The position numbers and the translations under genes are program-made. A stretch of DNA of 46,492 bases. Origin: a bacterium (lineage in GTDB: Bacteria > CLD3 > SB21). The notes below the pieces were generated by a model that saw only the letters and a program-made list of their open reading frames with translations, was not told where the DNA came from and did not search any database. How positions within the stretch are numbered: the first letter of the stretch is position 1; each line of letters opens with the position of its first letter. The stretch lies in the NCBI GenBank assembly GCA_008933615.1, contig WBUR01000033.1:1-46492 (forward strand). The letters run 5' to 3'. Shown here piece by piece: positions 39,401 to 46,010 of the stretch.

Positions 39401-42400
39401 CGCCGTCGATGTCAATGCCGCTGGCATTATTGAAAAAATTCGAAATTCGTAAATTTCGGATTTCATTATAGGAAGATAAAATATTTATTCCTTTGTCCGC
39501 AGTCGGGTCAAGGCCATACAACTGAACATCCGCGGTATTATTGCCATCCACATCGCCATTGATCACCGTATAATCATCGGTGATGTCCGGCAAATTACTA
39601 TTCAAGTTGATCGTCTGACCGAGAAGGGATATGTCAAAATAAATCGAATCGGGACCGGCATTGAGATTGGCCAGATCGATGGCCTCTCGCAATGATCCGG
39701 GACCGGCGTCATTCGTATTATTAACAATCATAAGTGAGGGTCCGGGCATCGCGCCGGAAGGTACAAAATTGGAACTAAAAATAGGATAAGCGTCTTCGCC
39801 TTTTGGACTGGCGTCGTAGATTGTTGAAGTTCCGAACGGCTCGTCAAAATGCCACAAGGCTGCCATGCCCGCTTCATCTCCGCGCAGCGGAGCGCCCAGT
39901 GCACTTTGGATTTCCGCTTGAGTACGCGCTACATTCCAGATTCGAATTTCGTCCAACTGCCCGCCAAATGGCTCCGAACCGTTGTCGGCCCCGATATACG
40001 TTGAGCCCGTGGGAATATTAGGACTAGAAGTATTATTGGTCAATGCAAATATTTGCCCGTTCACATAAAGACTCCAGATACCGGCATCACGCACCAAGGC
40101 AACATGGGTCCAAATATTAACCGGCATAAAAGCCGACGACTGCATCGCTACCACGTGGTCGACAGTTCCACCAATCGTGTATCCATTTTGCCAATCTATA
40201 AAAAGTCCGTAGCCATTGGTGAATGTGTTTCCGTTATACAAAAACAATTCGTCGGTCCCGTCCTGAACACCGTCCCACTTCACCCATGCTTCCAGCGTAA
40301 CATTATCTGTCACCGTGGAGGCGATATTGGAGTAGGCGTAATCGCTTAACCCGTCGAATATCATGGCATTTCCCGCCCTCACGACAGGAACGGCAACGTC
40401 TTCATTGGAATAACCGCTTTCACCTGCGGGATTAACAGCCGTGACGCGAAAATAATATAACGTTCCATTCGATAGTCCTATGATCACAAATGTCGTGTCA
40501 TTTGATCCGCCGGTTGTATTTCCTACAAAGGTTGTCGGATTAGAAAAATTATCGCTGTAAACATTATACGCCGTGATGCTTGGATCCTTCAGATCACGCC
40601 ACTTGAGTTCTACCTGCCCGTTTTGCGCGACCGCGTAAAGCCCCGTCGGAGCAGCCGGCGGCGCTTCATTCAGCACAATCGAAACATCATTAGAAGTATT
40701 ATTCGCCGTTGCGATATCCATGTCCCCGTCCCCATCAAAGTCCGCTGCAAAAACGGATGTCGCATCTGTCCCGACCGCGATATCGGTGGTTCCGGAAAAA
40801 TTACCTGCACCGTCATTTAATCGTATCGAAACATTGATTGAATTGGTGTTCGCTGCCGCGATATCCATATCCCCGTCGCCGTCAAAATCGGCTGCAAAAA
40901 CGGATTGTGGACTCGTCCCCACTAGGACATTGGTGCTTCCGGAAAAATTACCCGAGCCGTCATTTAGACGTATTGAAACGGAATTTGAACCCTGATTAGT
41001 CGCGGCGATATCAGCATAACCGTCTCCGTTAAAATCTGTCGCATATACAGAATTAGGATTTGTCTGAACTGCGACATTGGTAGTTCCTGAGAAATTTCCA
41101 TTGCCGTCATTCAGGCGTATTGAAACGTTAGCTGACCCATAGTTCGCCGTCGCGATATCCATATCCCCGTCACCGTCAAAATCCGATGCGTAGATGGATA
41201 AAGGATTTACTCCAACTGGAACTGAGGTACTTCCGGAAAAATTTCCAAAGCCGTCATTCAACCGTATTGAAACATCATTTGAACCCTGATTTGCCGACGC
41301 GACATCCATATCCCCGTCACCGTCAAAATCCGCTGCATATACTGAATACGGAAACGTCCCAGCCGCAACATTTGTGGTTCCGGAAAAGTTGCCTGCGCCG
41401 TCATTTAATCGTATCGAAATGACGTCAAGACCAAAATTTGCTACTGCGATATCCATATCACCGTCACCGTCAAAATCGGTTGCAACGACTGAAAAAGCGT
41501 TTCCCCCAACTGCGACCGTACCGCCTGCGGAAAAACCGCCTGCGCCATTATTCAGAAGAATCGAAACATCGTTTGAAGAAATATTCGCTATGGCGATATC
41601 CATATCCCCGTCACCGTCAAAATCTGCTGCATAAACTGATTGTGGAGCGGTCCCGGCCGCAAAGGTAGTCGGCGCCAGCGGAAATGATGCAGTCGCAATA
41701 TCAGATGCAACTGTGAATAGCGTAATATATGTTTTCAGTGTATCCGTGTCCGTTGCTCTGATCCCTTTGGTCAGGATGACCGAAACCACCTCACCGGGTT
41801 TGAAATCAACATCCGGATTGATCGTCACTACCAAGGCGCTGGGTGTGTATGTAGCAGAGTGAAGCCCGCTCTGAGAACCGTATACTTTTATGTTTGAGGC
41901 CGTCAGGGTTGCAACATTGACGACTTGTGAAAAAGTTACGGTAATATCACTGTTTGAACTGATATTTCGTGCGTTCTGTCCGGGCGCCGTGGACGCTACG
42001 GTGAAATAGGGATTGTTGACGCCAAGGTCGCCCTGCGACGTCATGAGCTGAGCATAGATATCCCAATTCCCGCTCCTCTGATCTGACCAAATAACAATCG
42101 CGTTGCCGGAACCATCGTACACCATCGTATGCCAGAATTGAAAACCGTTTGCGGAACAAACAACATTACCGTTTGGCGACCACAGAATATTACCGGAACC
42201 ATCTATGCGTTGCGCGAAAATATCTGCGCTCGGGCCCGGAGTAGCGTACCAGGAAACAAAGATCCCGCCTGCACCATCGGAAGTGATGATGGCTTCATCA
42301 GGAGAACCGTTCGTACTGGCGGCGACGCCGTTGGCCGTCCACAGGGCGACACCGGAAGAATTAAGTCTTTGTGTATAGATCCCCGCGCCGGCGCTTCGGG

Positions 42401-43502
42401 TATCATACCATCCGATAAATACTCCGCCCGAACCGTCCGCGACAAGGCTTGGAATCTGTTGAAATCCGTCTGCAACGGCAACGGCAACGCCGTTCACACC
42501 CCATTGCAAAGAGCCCGCGTTGCTGATACGCTGGGCAAACAAATCAAAATCTCCGTTGCGCAAATCCCGCCATGCAATAAAGGCTCCACCTGATCCGTCG
42601 GAAGTAATTGAAGGGTAGTCTTGAAAGCTTGCGAAGGTACTGACAGCTTCACCGTCGACCGTCCATTGCGTAATGCCTGCACTGCTGATTCTTTGCGCAT
42701 AAATCCGATTGTCCGTACCATTTCGAAAATCATGCCATGTGATAATTGCACCGCCGCTACCATCATCGGTTATACCTCCAATGGTTTGATTATCCGGCGC
42801 AACGCAAATAGAAACACCGTCGGCCGTCCATTGAACAACGCCGCTCGCGTTGACTTTCTGAGTGTAAATATCTGTGGCTCCGCCCCTTGCGTCGTTCCAT
42901 GCGATGATTGCGCCGCCTGAACCGTCTACGGCGATTCGTGCATCCGTCTGGTTACCGCTCGCACCGGTTATCTGCACGCCGTTGGCCGTCCAAAGTGCGG
43001 CGCCGCCGGCGTTGATCCGTTGCGCATATATGTCGTAGTTAGCACCGCCATTCCGGTTATCCGTCCACGTAATGATAGCGCCTCCGCTGTTGTCGCTCAC
43101 GATCTTAGGACTAGACTGGCCATTAGCCGCGTTACTAATAACCACACCGTCAAGCGTCCAAAGAGGCGCGCCGGCTCCATCTAACCGCTGCGCGTAGACG
43201 TCGGGGTTGGGTCCGCTGCGGTAATCTTCCCATACAATGAAAACCCCGCCGCTGCCGTCCGGAATACTCTGAGGATACCTTTGATCGCCAGACGTCGTAG
43301 ATACCGGATTATTTACTCCCGGATTCGTTGACCACTGCGCCGAAAGGCTTCCCACTGAGACAATCCCCATGACCGCTGCGGACATGGTTATGCGGATAAA
43401 TACGCGGGCAAGCTTCATCCTTGAAGTGGGGATCGGTCGGGAAGGAATCAATATGTTAAAAATTGTAATAAACATCTGGAAGAATCGTGACAATCCGTTC
43501 AT
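24480..43502 (-). CDS. giant multi-domain type IX-secreted surface protein
   Basis: 6340 residues. A signal (MKLARVFIRITMSAAVMG..., ending SLSAQ) is followed by about ten propeller-like repeats with DGSGG...W.D.R (about 57-495), then an Ig-like/Big_5 domain (500-600) and seven FG-GAP repeats with DFDGDGDMDIA (604-940). FN3 and LamG domains (948-1240) lead into four long beta-helix blocks, each opening with a VTNTNDAGPGSLRDAI-like strand and built of GNYIGTD...NxIG repeats (about 1255-3955). Then come FN3, LamG and FN3 again, thirteen ASH-type repeats (NFGNVxVGDS...) with a DNRLRE-type domain after the fifth, an FN3-like domain, and a C-terminal sorting signal NYPNPFNPSTTIKFGLP. The frame has no break. 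It is probably an adhesin or surface coat. Confidence 0.9.
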   Translation of the reverse strand: MNGLSRFFQMFITIFNILIPSRPIPTSRMKLARVFIRITMSAAVMGIVSVGSLSAQWSTNPGVNNPVSTTSGDQRYPQSIPDGSGGVFIVWEDYRSGPNPDVYAQRLDGAGAPLWTLDGVVISNAANGQSSPKIVSDNSGGAIITWTDNRNGGANYDIYAQRINAGGAALWTANGVQITGASGNQTDARIAVDGSGGAIIAWNDARGGATDIYTQKVNASGVVQWTADGVSICVAPDNQTIGGITDDGSGGAIITWHDFRNGTDNRIYAQRISSAGITQWTVDGEAVSTFASFQDYPSITSDGSGGAFIAWRDLRNGDFDLFAQRISNAGSLQWGVNGVAVAVADGFQQIPSLVADGSGGVFIGWYDTRSAGAGIYTQRLNSSGVALWTANGVAASTNGSPDEAIITSDGAGGIFVSWYATPGPSADIFAQRIDGSGNILWSPNGNVVCSANGFQFWHTMVYDGSGNAIVIWSDQRSGNWDIYAQLMTSQGDLGVNNPYFTVASTAPGQNARNISSNSDITVTFSQVVNVATLTASNIKVYGSQSGLHSATYTPSALVVTINPDVDFKPGEVVSVILTKGIRATDTDTLKTYITLFTVASDIATASFPLAPTTFAAGTAPQSVYAADFDGDGDMDIAIANISSNDVSILLNNGAGGFSAGGTVAVGGNAFSVVATDFDGDGDMDIAVANFGLDVISIRLNDGAGNFSGTTNVAAGTFPYSVYAADFDGDGDMDVASANQGSNDVSIRLNDGFGNFSGSTSVPVGVNPLSIYASDFDGDGDMDIATANYGSANVSIRLNDGNGNFSGTTNVAVQTNPNSVYATDFNGDGYADIAATNQGSNSVSIRLNDGSGNFSGSTNVLVGTSPQSVFAADFDGDGDMDIAAANTNSINVSIRLNDGAGNFSGTTDIAVGTDATSVFAADFDGDGDMDIATANNTSNDVSIVLNEAPPAAPTGLYAVAQNGQVELKWRDLKDPSITAYNVYSDNFSNPTTFVGNTTGGSNDTTFVIIGLSNGTLYYFRVTAVNPAGESGYSNEDVAVPVVRAGNAMIFDGLSDYAYSNIASTVTDNVTLEAWVKWDGVQDGTDELFLYNGNTFTNGYGLFIDWQNGYTIGGTVDHVVAMQSSAFMPVNIWTHVALVRDAGIWSLYVNGQIFALTNNTSSPNIPTGSTYIGADNGSEPFGGQLDEIRIWNVARTQAEIQSALGAPLRGDEAGMAALWHFDEPFGTSTIYDASPKGEDAYPIFSSNFVPSGAMPGPSLMIVNNTNDAGPGSLREAIDLANLNAGPDSIYFDISLLGQTINLNSNLPDITDDYTVINGDVDGNNTADVQLYGLDPTADKGINILSSYNEIRNLRISNFFNNASGIDIDGGNYNIITGCYVDDNEVGIHILNGGRGNRIGDGTVSGRNFIFNNTYNASPGIIIEHVGSDSNIVAGNFIGTEDGVTGSGNGAEGVIVRFGAKYNKIGDANAQVYNVISANTNHGILIESDSNMVVRNLIGTDSTGTVAMGNQGYGIHILNAFGNMIGDGTPAGRNILADNSAFILSGAAIMIDNSHGNSVLGNFIGTDITGIVPLPNLSGGGGGAGILLDNGSFNNLIGDGTAGGRNVLGQNGSGGDASNEIVITNGSNYNTVAGNYIGTDSTGAATLGGSMDNGVMISGSIGNQIGASGQPQMISGISGNGVNLYLSDSTVVINNFIGTDVSGLAAIPNAAGIRIETSHFNQIGTPGFGNIFSGNSNEGIYLYQSNNNQITSNLVGINADGDASLANNLGINLFESRYNQIGGNQLGERNIFSGNTNFGILFSGSDSNLIFGNYIGTDSSGTSDVGNGGFGILIENSNVNTIGENSLLGRNVISGNDNAGIGLTTNTQYVSSNKNKIIGNYIGTQADGASPLGNSTVGVYGYNFDPSFSEVQLDTFMYNVIAFNNDDGVQFDGDANLKKNILFGNSIYSNVNFGISYFNGSQEDILAPVITGILPDSTVQGKAAPSALVHIYADSSDEGQVFLDTTIADGLGNWSKKVMLLPGMNLTALQDSAGNTSQFSAPLAAVAPDPLLVTNTNDAGPGSLRDAITYSNSHAGPDTVRFDNTLIGQTINLFSSLVISGDSLMIDGDINADNAPSITLRGDRMFSAVVVASAHNIIKHLNFQNFNIAIAASGVTTHHSRFIGNYIGTNLSGNDTTGTTNNNGIHLQAGAYLNTIGDSLAGASNIISGSSFDGIILTGGSSDNIIMNNLVGLAIDGVTPLGNTNSGILINGGAVRNQVGSGTATGRNILSGNNTGVTIGPGADSNVVVGNYIGTDVSGNLGVANYQGILIQNSNRNTIGALNAGNVISANSSWGVWIMASSGDARENKISFNKIGTAQNGTTPLGNSVLGVRIYANSGNASDNSVTSNMVAYSTWAVEIEGNGPKADSNIVFQNSIFKNTNGGINLVATAQGFVGNPKITGILSDSTVQGTSSPNALVHIYADTTNQGEFYLDTTRANGSGNWSKKVPLFAGVNLTALQDSAGNTSMFSLPISAVYVDSLLVTNTNDAGAGSLRDVINYANTHPGPDTVRFSPALLGQTILLTTAQVGIISDSTVVDGDINGDQMPSVTISQTGDVANWGIEINGKNNTVQYLNFQNFNSGAGLFMNGSRYSTARGNTFGTNLNGTAAGVANYYGIQIASGAKYNTIGDTLNSGRNVISGNAQYGIVFQNNSDSNFVIGNHIGVDSAGTTAIGNPAAGIIIDYGPSANYIGNGQQNGRNIISGNLRGILIAGPGSQNNRILGNYIGTDINGTTAIPNTAEGVALVTGPSGNWIGNGTIGGRNIISGNGDEGIEIGGTNNHVLGNYLGTDVTGLLALPNASGIGVFAMYNQIGDGTTGGRNILSGNTQNGLYFQGADSNVVLGNFVGTDATGTTAIPNGTVGINIVATSDGNVIGNSSVGGRNLISGNNYGMQVGGFGNTIKGNFIGVDVTGIAALANSSAGIQVYGKYNQIGDGSFLGRNVISGNALFAVFIQNGDSNIVLGNFIGTDSTGTVAVSNPVYGIDILNGHRNIIGDTISGTQKNIISGNLVGGVRLTAGSNNVVIGNFIGIGQGGLALGNGGTGIVLVSDESMDTLGFNTIANNAAGISIDGANSDSNTILKNSIHNNLGAGIIFTGGAQGGVISPSITTIDPDSTVHGTAAAFALVQIYADSTDEGQYFLDSTYANGSGNWARKVTLLPGLNLTALQDSARSTSGFSAPFAAIPADPFVVTSTLDDSSAGTLRYAIGRANAMVGRNLITFSLPVNDTIFVTRPMPNITDTLDIDGQASNVTVSAVSGYTGFAMFSLRAPFSQLRNFNMFGRGMAQRGIFLDNAGAGGNNSKLDNVDALEFTVIGIQGDAVRDTIINSHIAGNTLAGIAPGILWFLSNNIIGTDAGGGAAYGVPQGLGIGIQAYGGITISQNLISGHSVAGIQIVESSYNTIFNNGIGTDVSATAAIPNDYGIIVDSLSKYNQIGLPGAGNVISGNTNFAINIQNNGADSNYVLANKIGTDITGTVSLGNAIGIATQSTTGPNFIGDGTPAGRNIISANSAHGLYLFGPDVVNGNFIGTDATGTADLGNVAFGAYLYGSNTKIINNVISGNDNAGVYIAGTDNHVVTGNFIGTDSTGNVALPNLAGITLTNVAFGSLIGGTTFADRNVISGNTTSGLRIENGARNISVLGNYVGLSADGQADLGNGTNGIEIDDASGNTIGNGTLNGRNFISGNDNWGVDIQFLADSNTVIGNVFGTDSAGTTGVGYSIVGVNVSGPFNRIGGYQPGQGNVLGGGIGYTVALGNSTDNLVAGNFMGVTAAGVPIAGTSSGFYITGSSRRDSLVGNTIAYLLSSPLIIQDAPTDSITFYGNKIHHNFGDISINALAQLGVQPPRITLVLPDSTVLGNAAPNALVQIFADSSNDGQIFLDTTYANGAGLWLKKVPLFAGMALTAMQDSLGNTSNFSAPFIPSFAPSAPNGLYVIARNGQVELKWNANTDGLTTKYRIYYDITTLPTTLQDSTIGGASDTSKTITGLTNGQIYYFRVAAVNSIGQESGFSNEDAAVPVVEAGNAVSINYDYVGLPSTFENLTMSISAWVKPITMQQQAIWANRGSAGTNEDGWALGILGDGTAYIEWGVPNGGISTPPNQVRAGEWTYITATLDGSVARIYINGIEQANGAYSRTASGVNAAIGVYNNGWGNADAEIDELGIWNFALSPVQVLQGLSRPWKGDETGLEALYHLDEPTGTLTAFDGTANAYNGTVAGSTQFVSNSGALSPLAPQGLSVIPFVPDSIGVSWNGNQESDLSHYIVYRSVTSGFTPSPSDSIGRVTKPDSMFTDLTALIGYTYYYRISGVDSSYQIGQYSNQVAGSFPVGTLSASIPAINFGNVSLGNNAVIQTKVFVNGGWAEITGSSFDFGTDFTLATPLTLPDTLLAGDTVLVDVRFTPTAFSVLTDTLRLTNNTSVNPFVIALDGTGTSGIIAALNNPENYGNVAVGSNTTQTIKVFSNGGAVEVSSANILSGTNFTIINALTFPDTLFVGDTLFVDVQFTPTAFGALTDTLSITNNSGVPVFKIALDGNGVSGTIASDVNPANYGNVTVGNNTTQTIKIYSNGGAVSVSAASILAGTDFTITNALTFPDTLFAGDTLAVDIQFAPTAFGVLTDTLSVTNNSGVPVFKVALNGSGITGVLAVSPASFNFGNVLVSDSLSQTFKVYSTGGAVAVNSSTLDSGSDFILENAPLLPDTLFDGDTLVFDIKFKPTAFGILSDTVRLSNNSSINPLKITLDGNGNAGTLATLNPTVNFGEVVVGDSVSQDIKLFAANGIVVVNNLNLLVGTHFTVSSAAVLPDTLFTGDTLNFTIQFKPLVVASSLADAAIFVNNSTVSPLIVSLEGSSLVKPVTPVTIVIYPEADARVSAVNPTTNYGSDPRIYVFGSNTNYQNNESHGYLRFDLSLIPADADVTQATFQIANSDGFAYNYDPNDYLHFVSDDSWNEATITWNTRPAVTNPPAASWFAWMAGTYDYTFSATSNVLRDSVRNQRQADGKISFNVNNGAGAYYNNYYSREGAPDNARRPQLIITYLPATLATLTPAVNNGNVAVGDSVTQTVKVFATAGSVTVNSTSLDFGANFTAVPQVVLPVTLNYGDTLAVDVQFTPRAFSSLTDTLVVNNNSGVPAFKVALNGTGVSGSIASNFNPANYGNVAVGNNATQTIKVFSNGGAVRVSAASILAGTNFTITNALTLPDTLFMGDTLSINVQFAPTAFGALTDTLSVINNSGVPVFKVALDGNGISGTLAASPSSFNFGNLQAGDSLQSTFKVYSVGGAVALTGTSLFAGTQFSIVSTAGPSTLFSGDTLIVNLKFKPLTVGLKNDTIRILNNSGVSPFKLAVSGTGSLGSLFVSANSLTFGSVQIGDSAQQSVKIYGSSNGIDVTNATLTSGVHFVIIPNQSLPVTLNIGDTLLATIRFKPKTFAAIVDTAQIINISVNNPLLISLSGTGSTGILAPLSANFGLVTIGDSAQRVLKLYTNSGAVIVDSLKFDFGTEFKFTTANSLPDTVFPGDTLFMGVQYKPLTFATTSDTIRVFNNSSQSVFNVRLNGVGNSGTLVVVPTSANFGNVLVGDSALQTLKVYATGANIIVNAGSMETGGDFTVVSTSGIPVTLVAGVDTLFVDVKFKPSTFGPLSDRLIITNNSLLNPVKINVTGTGTAGTIAASPLGYNFGNVLVTDSSQQSIKIYAATGRVIVNNLSLDNGIQFTTSAGSLPDTLATGDTLVALVKFRPSVTGIIRDTLRIGNNSQVSSLSLGFDGTGQSGGLSSNVAAYNFGNIKVGSNAQTNIKLYPVAGQVIISSLAIGTSGRYALTYSVLLPAILNASDTLVVTARFTPSGGGTILDTVYVGNNSVVSNYIIDLSGFGVLNSAPIAFAGKQPANNVVVSTRTPTFTWEGRGDADGDTLRYTLQISKTSNFSSMVQFSNIADTAFTLSSPLDSLGTYYWRVSANDNQGGITVTNALSFNVDAVNPGLFVGVLASTILQNYIEVYVHSDEALNLLTGIFILRDASNAVVANDTLTVANLSGLLYSVPYKLSVSGELTMSITGVDTVGNSTTSIQVYNITTVSAKTAIALKSVDGYVTLSGAKESVDRPGYILVTRVSGEKQMSASLAKVISSQNLLPKELLTEAVSAWIQIGESVKILSTVEIKKSLTVTLKYDQSMIDALSQRYPDYSENKIGIYREDNGQWIYEGGEGNRETVTAKIGKSGTLAMFYNPEHVELPTRIELVQNYPNPFNPSTTIKFGLPDEGKIKLVIYNVLGQKVRELINESREAGFHTAIWNGKNDMGQQVSSGLYIYRLETLKGVQSKKMLLIK
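25900..30440 (-). repeat. thirteen ASH-type repeats within the giant gene
   Basis: About 100-residue units, each opening with a variant of NFGNVLVGDSxxQTxKVYxxGGAV and followed by TDFTITNALTLPDTLFAGDT-like and VxFxPTAFGxLTDTL segments. Five units precede the DNRLRE-like domain at 28310-28860 and eight follow. Units at about 27880, 29680 and 29980 are nearly identical at the DNA level too, which may allow recombination or expansion. Assembly errors are therefore a risk here. Confidence 0.75.
40680..41690 (-). repeat. seven FG-GAP/VCBS-type repeats within the giant gene
   Basis: Seven units of about 48 residues containing DFDGDGDMDIA, an EF-hand-like calcium-binding loop, followed by ANxxSNDVSIRLNDGAGNFSG. 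The DNA units are similar to each other (recurring CCATATCCCCGTCACCGTC on the plus strand). The fifth has the variant DFNGDGYADIA. Calcium binding is expected from the family. Confidence 0.8.
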
Positions 43503-43881
43503 GGATAACTCCGCTGGTAAGGTGATAATGTGGTCTATAAAATTTTAAGAAATCTAGTATTCAGGAATGATGTTCAAGTAATTTTTCAATCGCCTAGGTG
43601 TATAGTGAGTCACACCGAAAACGGCTTAAGACCGGTTTGCAAGACCGATCTTTGAAATAATGATATTGAAAATAAGGGGAATTTTACATCGCAAAGTAAT
43701 TAAAACGTTACGCGTTGTCAACCCATATTATTCTGTCAAACATTGGCGTTGTTACGAAATTCACATATAATGCGCGTTTGCAGACAGTGCATGTCAAAAT
43801 GAAATTGATAAAAAGTTTGTACAATAAATTTGAAATTTTCGTTTTGACTATCTGATTTCACCTGATTATGTTTACTTCATC
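43503..43881. promoter_or_regulatory. 379-bp divergent intergenic region
   Basis: No gene is seen. On the plus strand TTGGCG (43743), 17 bp and TATAAT (43766-43771) form a likely promoter for the DUF2723 gene at 43882. An imperfect hairpin AAGACCGGT/ACCGATCTT lies at 43628-43652 and may sit in the leader of the giant gene, but no riboswitch class was recognised. GGAG lies six bases before the minus-strand ATG at 43502. Confidence 0.5.
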
Positions 43882-45894
43882 ATGAAAAAAATAAAAAAAC
43901 AACCGCCCATACTTCTTCTTCCAGCTGAACCGAATGAAAATACCGGATTATATTTACGGGCCGCTATGATGTTGGCGTTTCTTACCAGTTTCGCCATGTA
44001 TGTGATGACTTTAGCCCCCACGGTAACTTTCGAGGATAGCGGTGAACTCACGGCCGCGGCCTACCTGCTGGGTGTGCCGCATGAACCGGGCTATCCGCTT
44101 TTCACGATGCTTGGCCATCTTTTTACCTATTTGCCGTTCGGTAATATCGCATATCGTGTCAATCTTATGTCGGCTTTCTTTTCGGCGTTGGGCGCTGCGT
44201 TCATCACCTGGTCAACAATTCTGTTAATTGAAAATACATTTAATGAAAAAACCAGAAACAACAAAACCTCTTCGCCGGTACCGTATTATTTTGTTTCATT
44301 AAAATATGCGTGTGCACTCTCCGCCGGTCTGTTTGCGGCAACATCCTACGAAAACTGGGAGCAATCAATCATCACCGAAGTGTATGGGCTTAATACTTTT
44401 TTTGTATCGGTCGCGTTGACCATGACGTTGTTGTGGGGCCGGCAGTCGGAATCGGGGAAACGGATCAAAAACTTTTACGTTATTTGTTTTGTGATCGGTT
44501 TGGCTTTAACCAATCACCCGACCTTTGTCTTGATCATCCCGATTCTGTTCATTTACGTTCTAATTTCCGATAGAAAATTTATTTTAAATGTTACTAGGCT
44601 GATTAGGGGCGCCGGATGCCTGCTAGCCGGGCTTCTTCCGTATGCTTACTTACCGATTGCTTCCGCTCGTGACCCGCAAATGGATTGGGGCAACCCGGAA
44701 ACACTTACCAATTTTTTCCGCGTTATTATGCGGCATCAGTATCAACTTGGCGACACCCAGACTTTGAAGAAATTTTTATCGCAACTATCCGCCTACGGTA
44801 ATATGATAATTGAACAATGGTGGCCTGCAATTCTTTTTCTGGCTGTGATTGCAATGTGGGCGCTCTTCAAAAATAATAGAAATTATTTCTATCTGGCGCT
44901 CACTTTCCTGATTTTTACTGGACCGCTTACAACTTTCCTGACCAATTTTGACGTAATAACAGCAAACCCGGTGATTAACGCAGAAAACAAAGCGCTGGTT
45001 TCTGTCTTTTATATTCCGTCATATCTTATGATAGCTATCTTGCTTGCCCTTGGCGTGTATTATCTCTCATATATTTTTTTACTGCACAGTAAATTTGTCG
45101 TTACCGTCGTTCCGGCCATTCTTTTACTGCCGCTGGTGTTTGCGTTTTCAAATTACAAAAAAGTCGACATGAGCCAATACGTATTTACTGAAGACTATGT
45201 TGACAACCTTTTTACCGTTGTACCGGACAATGCGGTGGTTTTTGTAAACTGGGATCCGTTTATTTTTCCATTTAATTATTATCAATACGTTGAAGGTAAG
45301 CGAACCGATGTCACGGTGGTTGACCAGGAGTTGCTGCGCAGAAGCTGGTATATTCATAGTTTACAAATTCATCATGCACAATTCATGTCGCGCTCGGAAA
45401 AGGAGGTCGGAGAATTTCTTGAAGCGGTCAAACCATTTGAGAACAAGGACAAATTTGACGGCAATTTTATTCAAGCCAAATATATCGCGATGATTAATGC
45501 TCTTATTGATAAATCTTATGCCAACGGTAACCACGTTTTTCTGACTTACGATCCGCCTGCGGGAGTCGCGGAAAAGTACTTTAAAGAATCTGTAATCGCA
45601 GCGGTAAAACTTAGAAAAGAAATGAATACCTTAACGCCAATTCATGTTGATTCACTGCGGTTCAGGCATTTTTTCGAGGAGGCTGTTCCCTTGGACCGAA
45701 TGGCGAAATTTTTTAAGACATACTACGGACGATTATTTTTTGCAAGAGGGTTTGTCGCGGAAAAGCTGAAACAGACGGATGAGGCGGCTCGTTTGTATGA
45801 AAAATCAGCTCAATTTCTTAATGATAATCCCGGTTATCTTGCGCCGGTTAACGAGGCTCGCCAACGGCTTTCGAAAGAACAGCCGATACAATAA
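43882..45894 (+). CDS. DUF2723 family membrane glycosyltransferase-like protein
   Basis: A 670-residue polytopic protein of the DUF2723 family, related to GT-C glycosyltransferases (the eukaryotic TMEM260 member transfers mannose to proteins). About ten to twelve membrane helices lie in residues 27-420. The conserved luminal motif is TFEDSGELTAAAYLLGVPHE then PGYPL (about 50-75), with DSGE as the likely catalytic Asp/Glu. LTNHP (about 211) is another family motif. The C-terminal about 230 residues are soluble with a TPR-like end (AARLYEKSAQFLNDNPGYL). Divergent from the giant surface protein, so a role in glycosylating it is possible but unproven. Confidence 0.85.
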   Translation: MKKIKKQPPILLLPAEPNENTGLYLRAAMMLAFLTSFAMYVMTLAPTVTFEDSGELTAAAYLLGVPHEPGYPLFTMLGHLFTYLPFGNIAYRVNLMSAFFSALGAAFITWSTILLIENTFNEKTRNNKTSSPVPYYFVSLKYACALSAGLFAATSYENWEQSIITEVYGLNTFFVSVALTMTLLWGRQSESGKRIKNFYVICFVIGLALTNHPTFVLIIPILFIYVLISDRKFILNVTRLIRGAGCLLAGLLPYAYLPIASARDPQMDWGNPETLTNFFRVIMRHQYQLGDTQTLKKFLSQLSAYGNMIIEQWWPAILFLAVIAMWALFKNNRNYFYLALTFLIFTGPLTTFLTNFDVITANPVINAENKALVSVFYIPSYLMIAILLALGVYYLSYIFLLHSKFVVTVVPAILLLPLVFAFSNYKKVDMSQYVFTEDYVDNLFTVVPDNAVVFVNWDPFIFPFNYYQYVEGKRTDVTVVDQELLRRSWYIHSLQIHHAQFMSRSEKEVGEFLEAVKPFENKDKFDGNFIQAKYIAMINALIDKSYANGNHVFLTYDPPAGVAEKYFKESVIAAVKLRKEMNTLTPIHVDSLRFRHFFEEAVPLDRMAKFFKTYYGRLFFARGFVAEKLKQTDEAARLYEKSAQFLNDNPGYLAPVNEARQRLSKEQPIQ

Positions 45895-45916
45895 TTTGCA
45901 CAACGCAAAACAAGAA

Positions 45917-45995
45917 CGTCCCGTAAATAAGCTGTGGGCTTACTCACGGGACGCCTGATAACTTCAAGGACGTTTCGTAATTCGAAAAAACGTCC
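45917..45995. terminator. two hairpins between convergent genes
   Basis: The first hairpin pairs CGTCCCGTAAATAAGC (45917) with GCTTACTCACGGGACG (ends 45953), 14 of 16 positions, loop TGTGG, with no T-tract. The second pairs GGACGTTT (45968) with AAACGTCC (ends 45995), with A-rich sequence on the plus strand that reads as T-rich for the minus-strand gene. Together they probably separate the genes ending at 45894 and 46011. Confidence 0.55.
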
Positions 45996-46010
45996 GCCGG
46001 TGGCTTCTCT

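Noticed and set aside
24480-43502. Many plus-strand ORFs of 60-180 codons inside the giant gene
   Set aside because: They are antisense shadows created by its repeats. They have no domain character and no ribosome binding sites, while the minus-strand frame is continuous and domain-rich.
43628-43652. Riboswitch (for example c-di-GMP type) in the leader of the giant gene
   Set aside because: Only a simple imperfect hairpin is visible; none of the conserved junction sequences of known riboswitches could be found.
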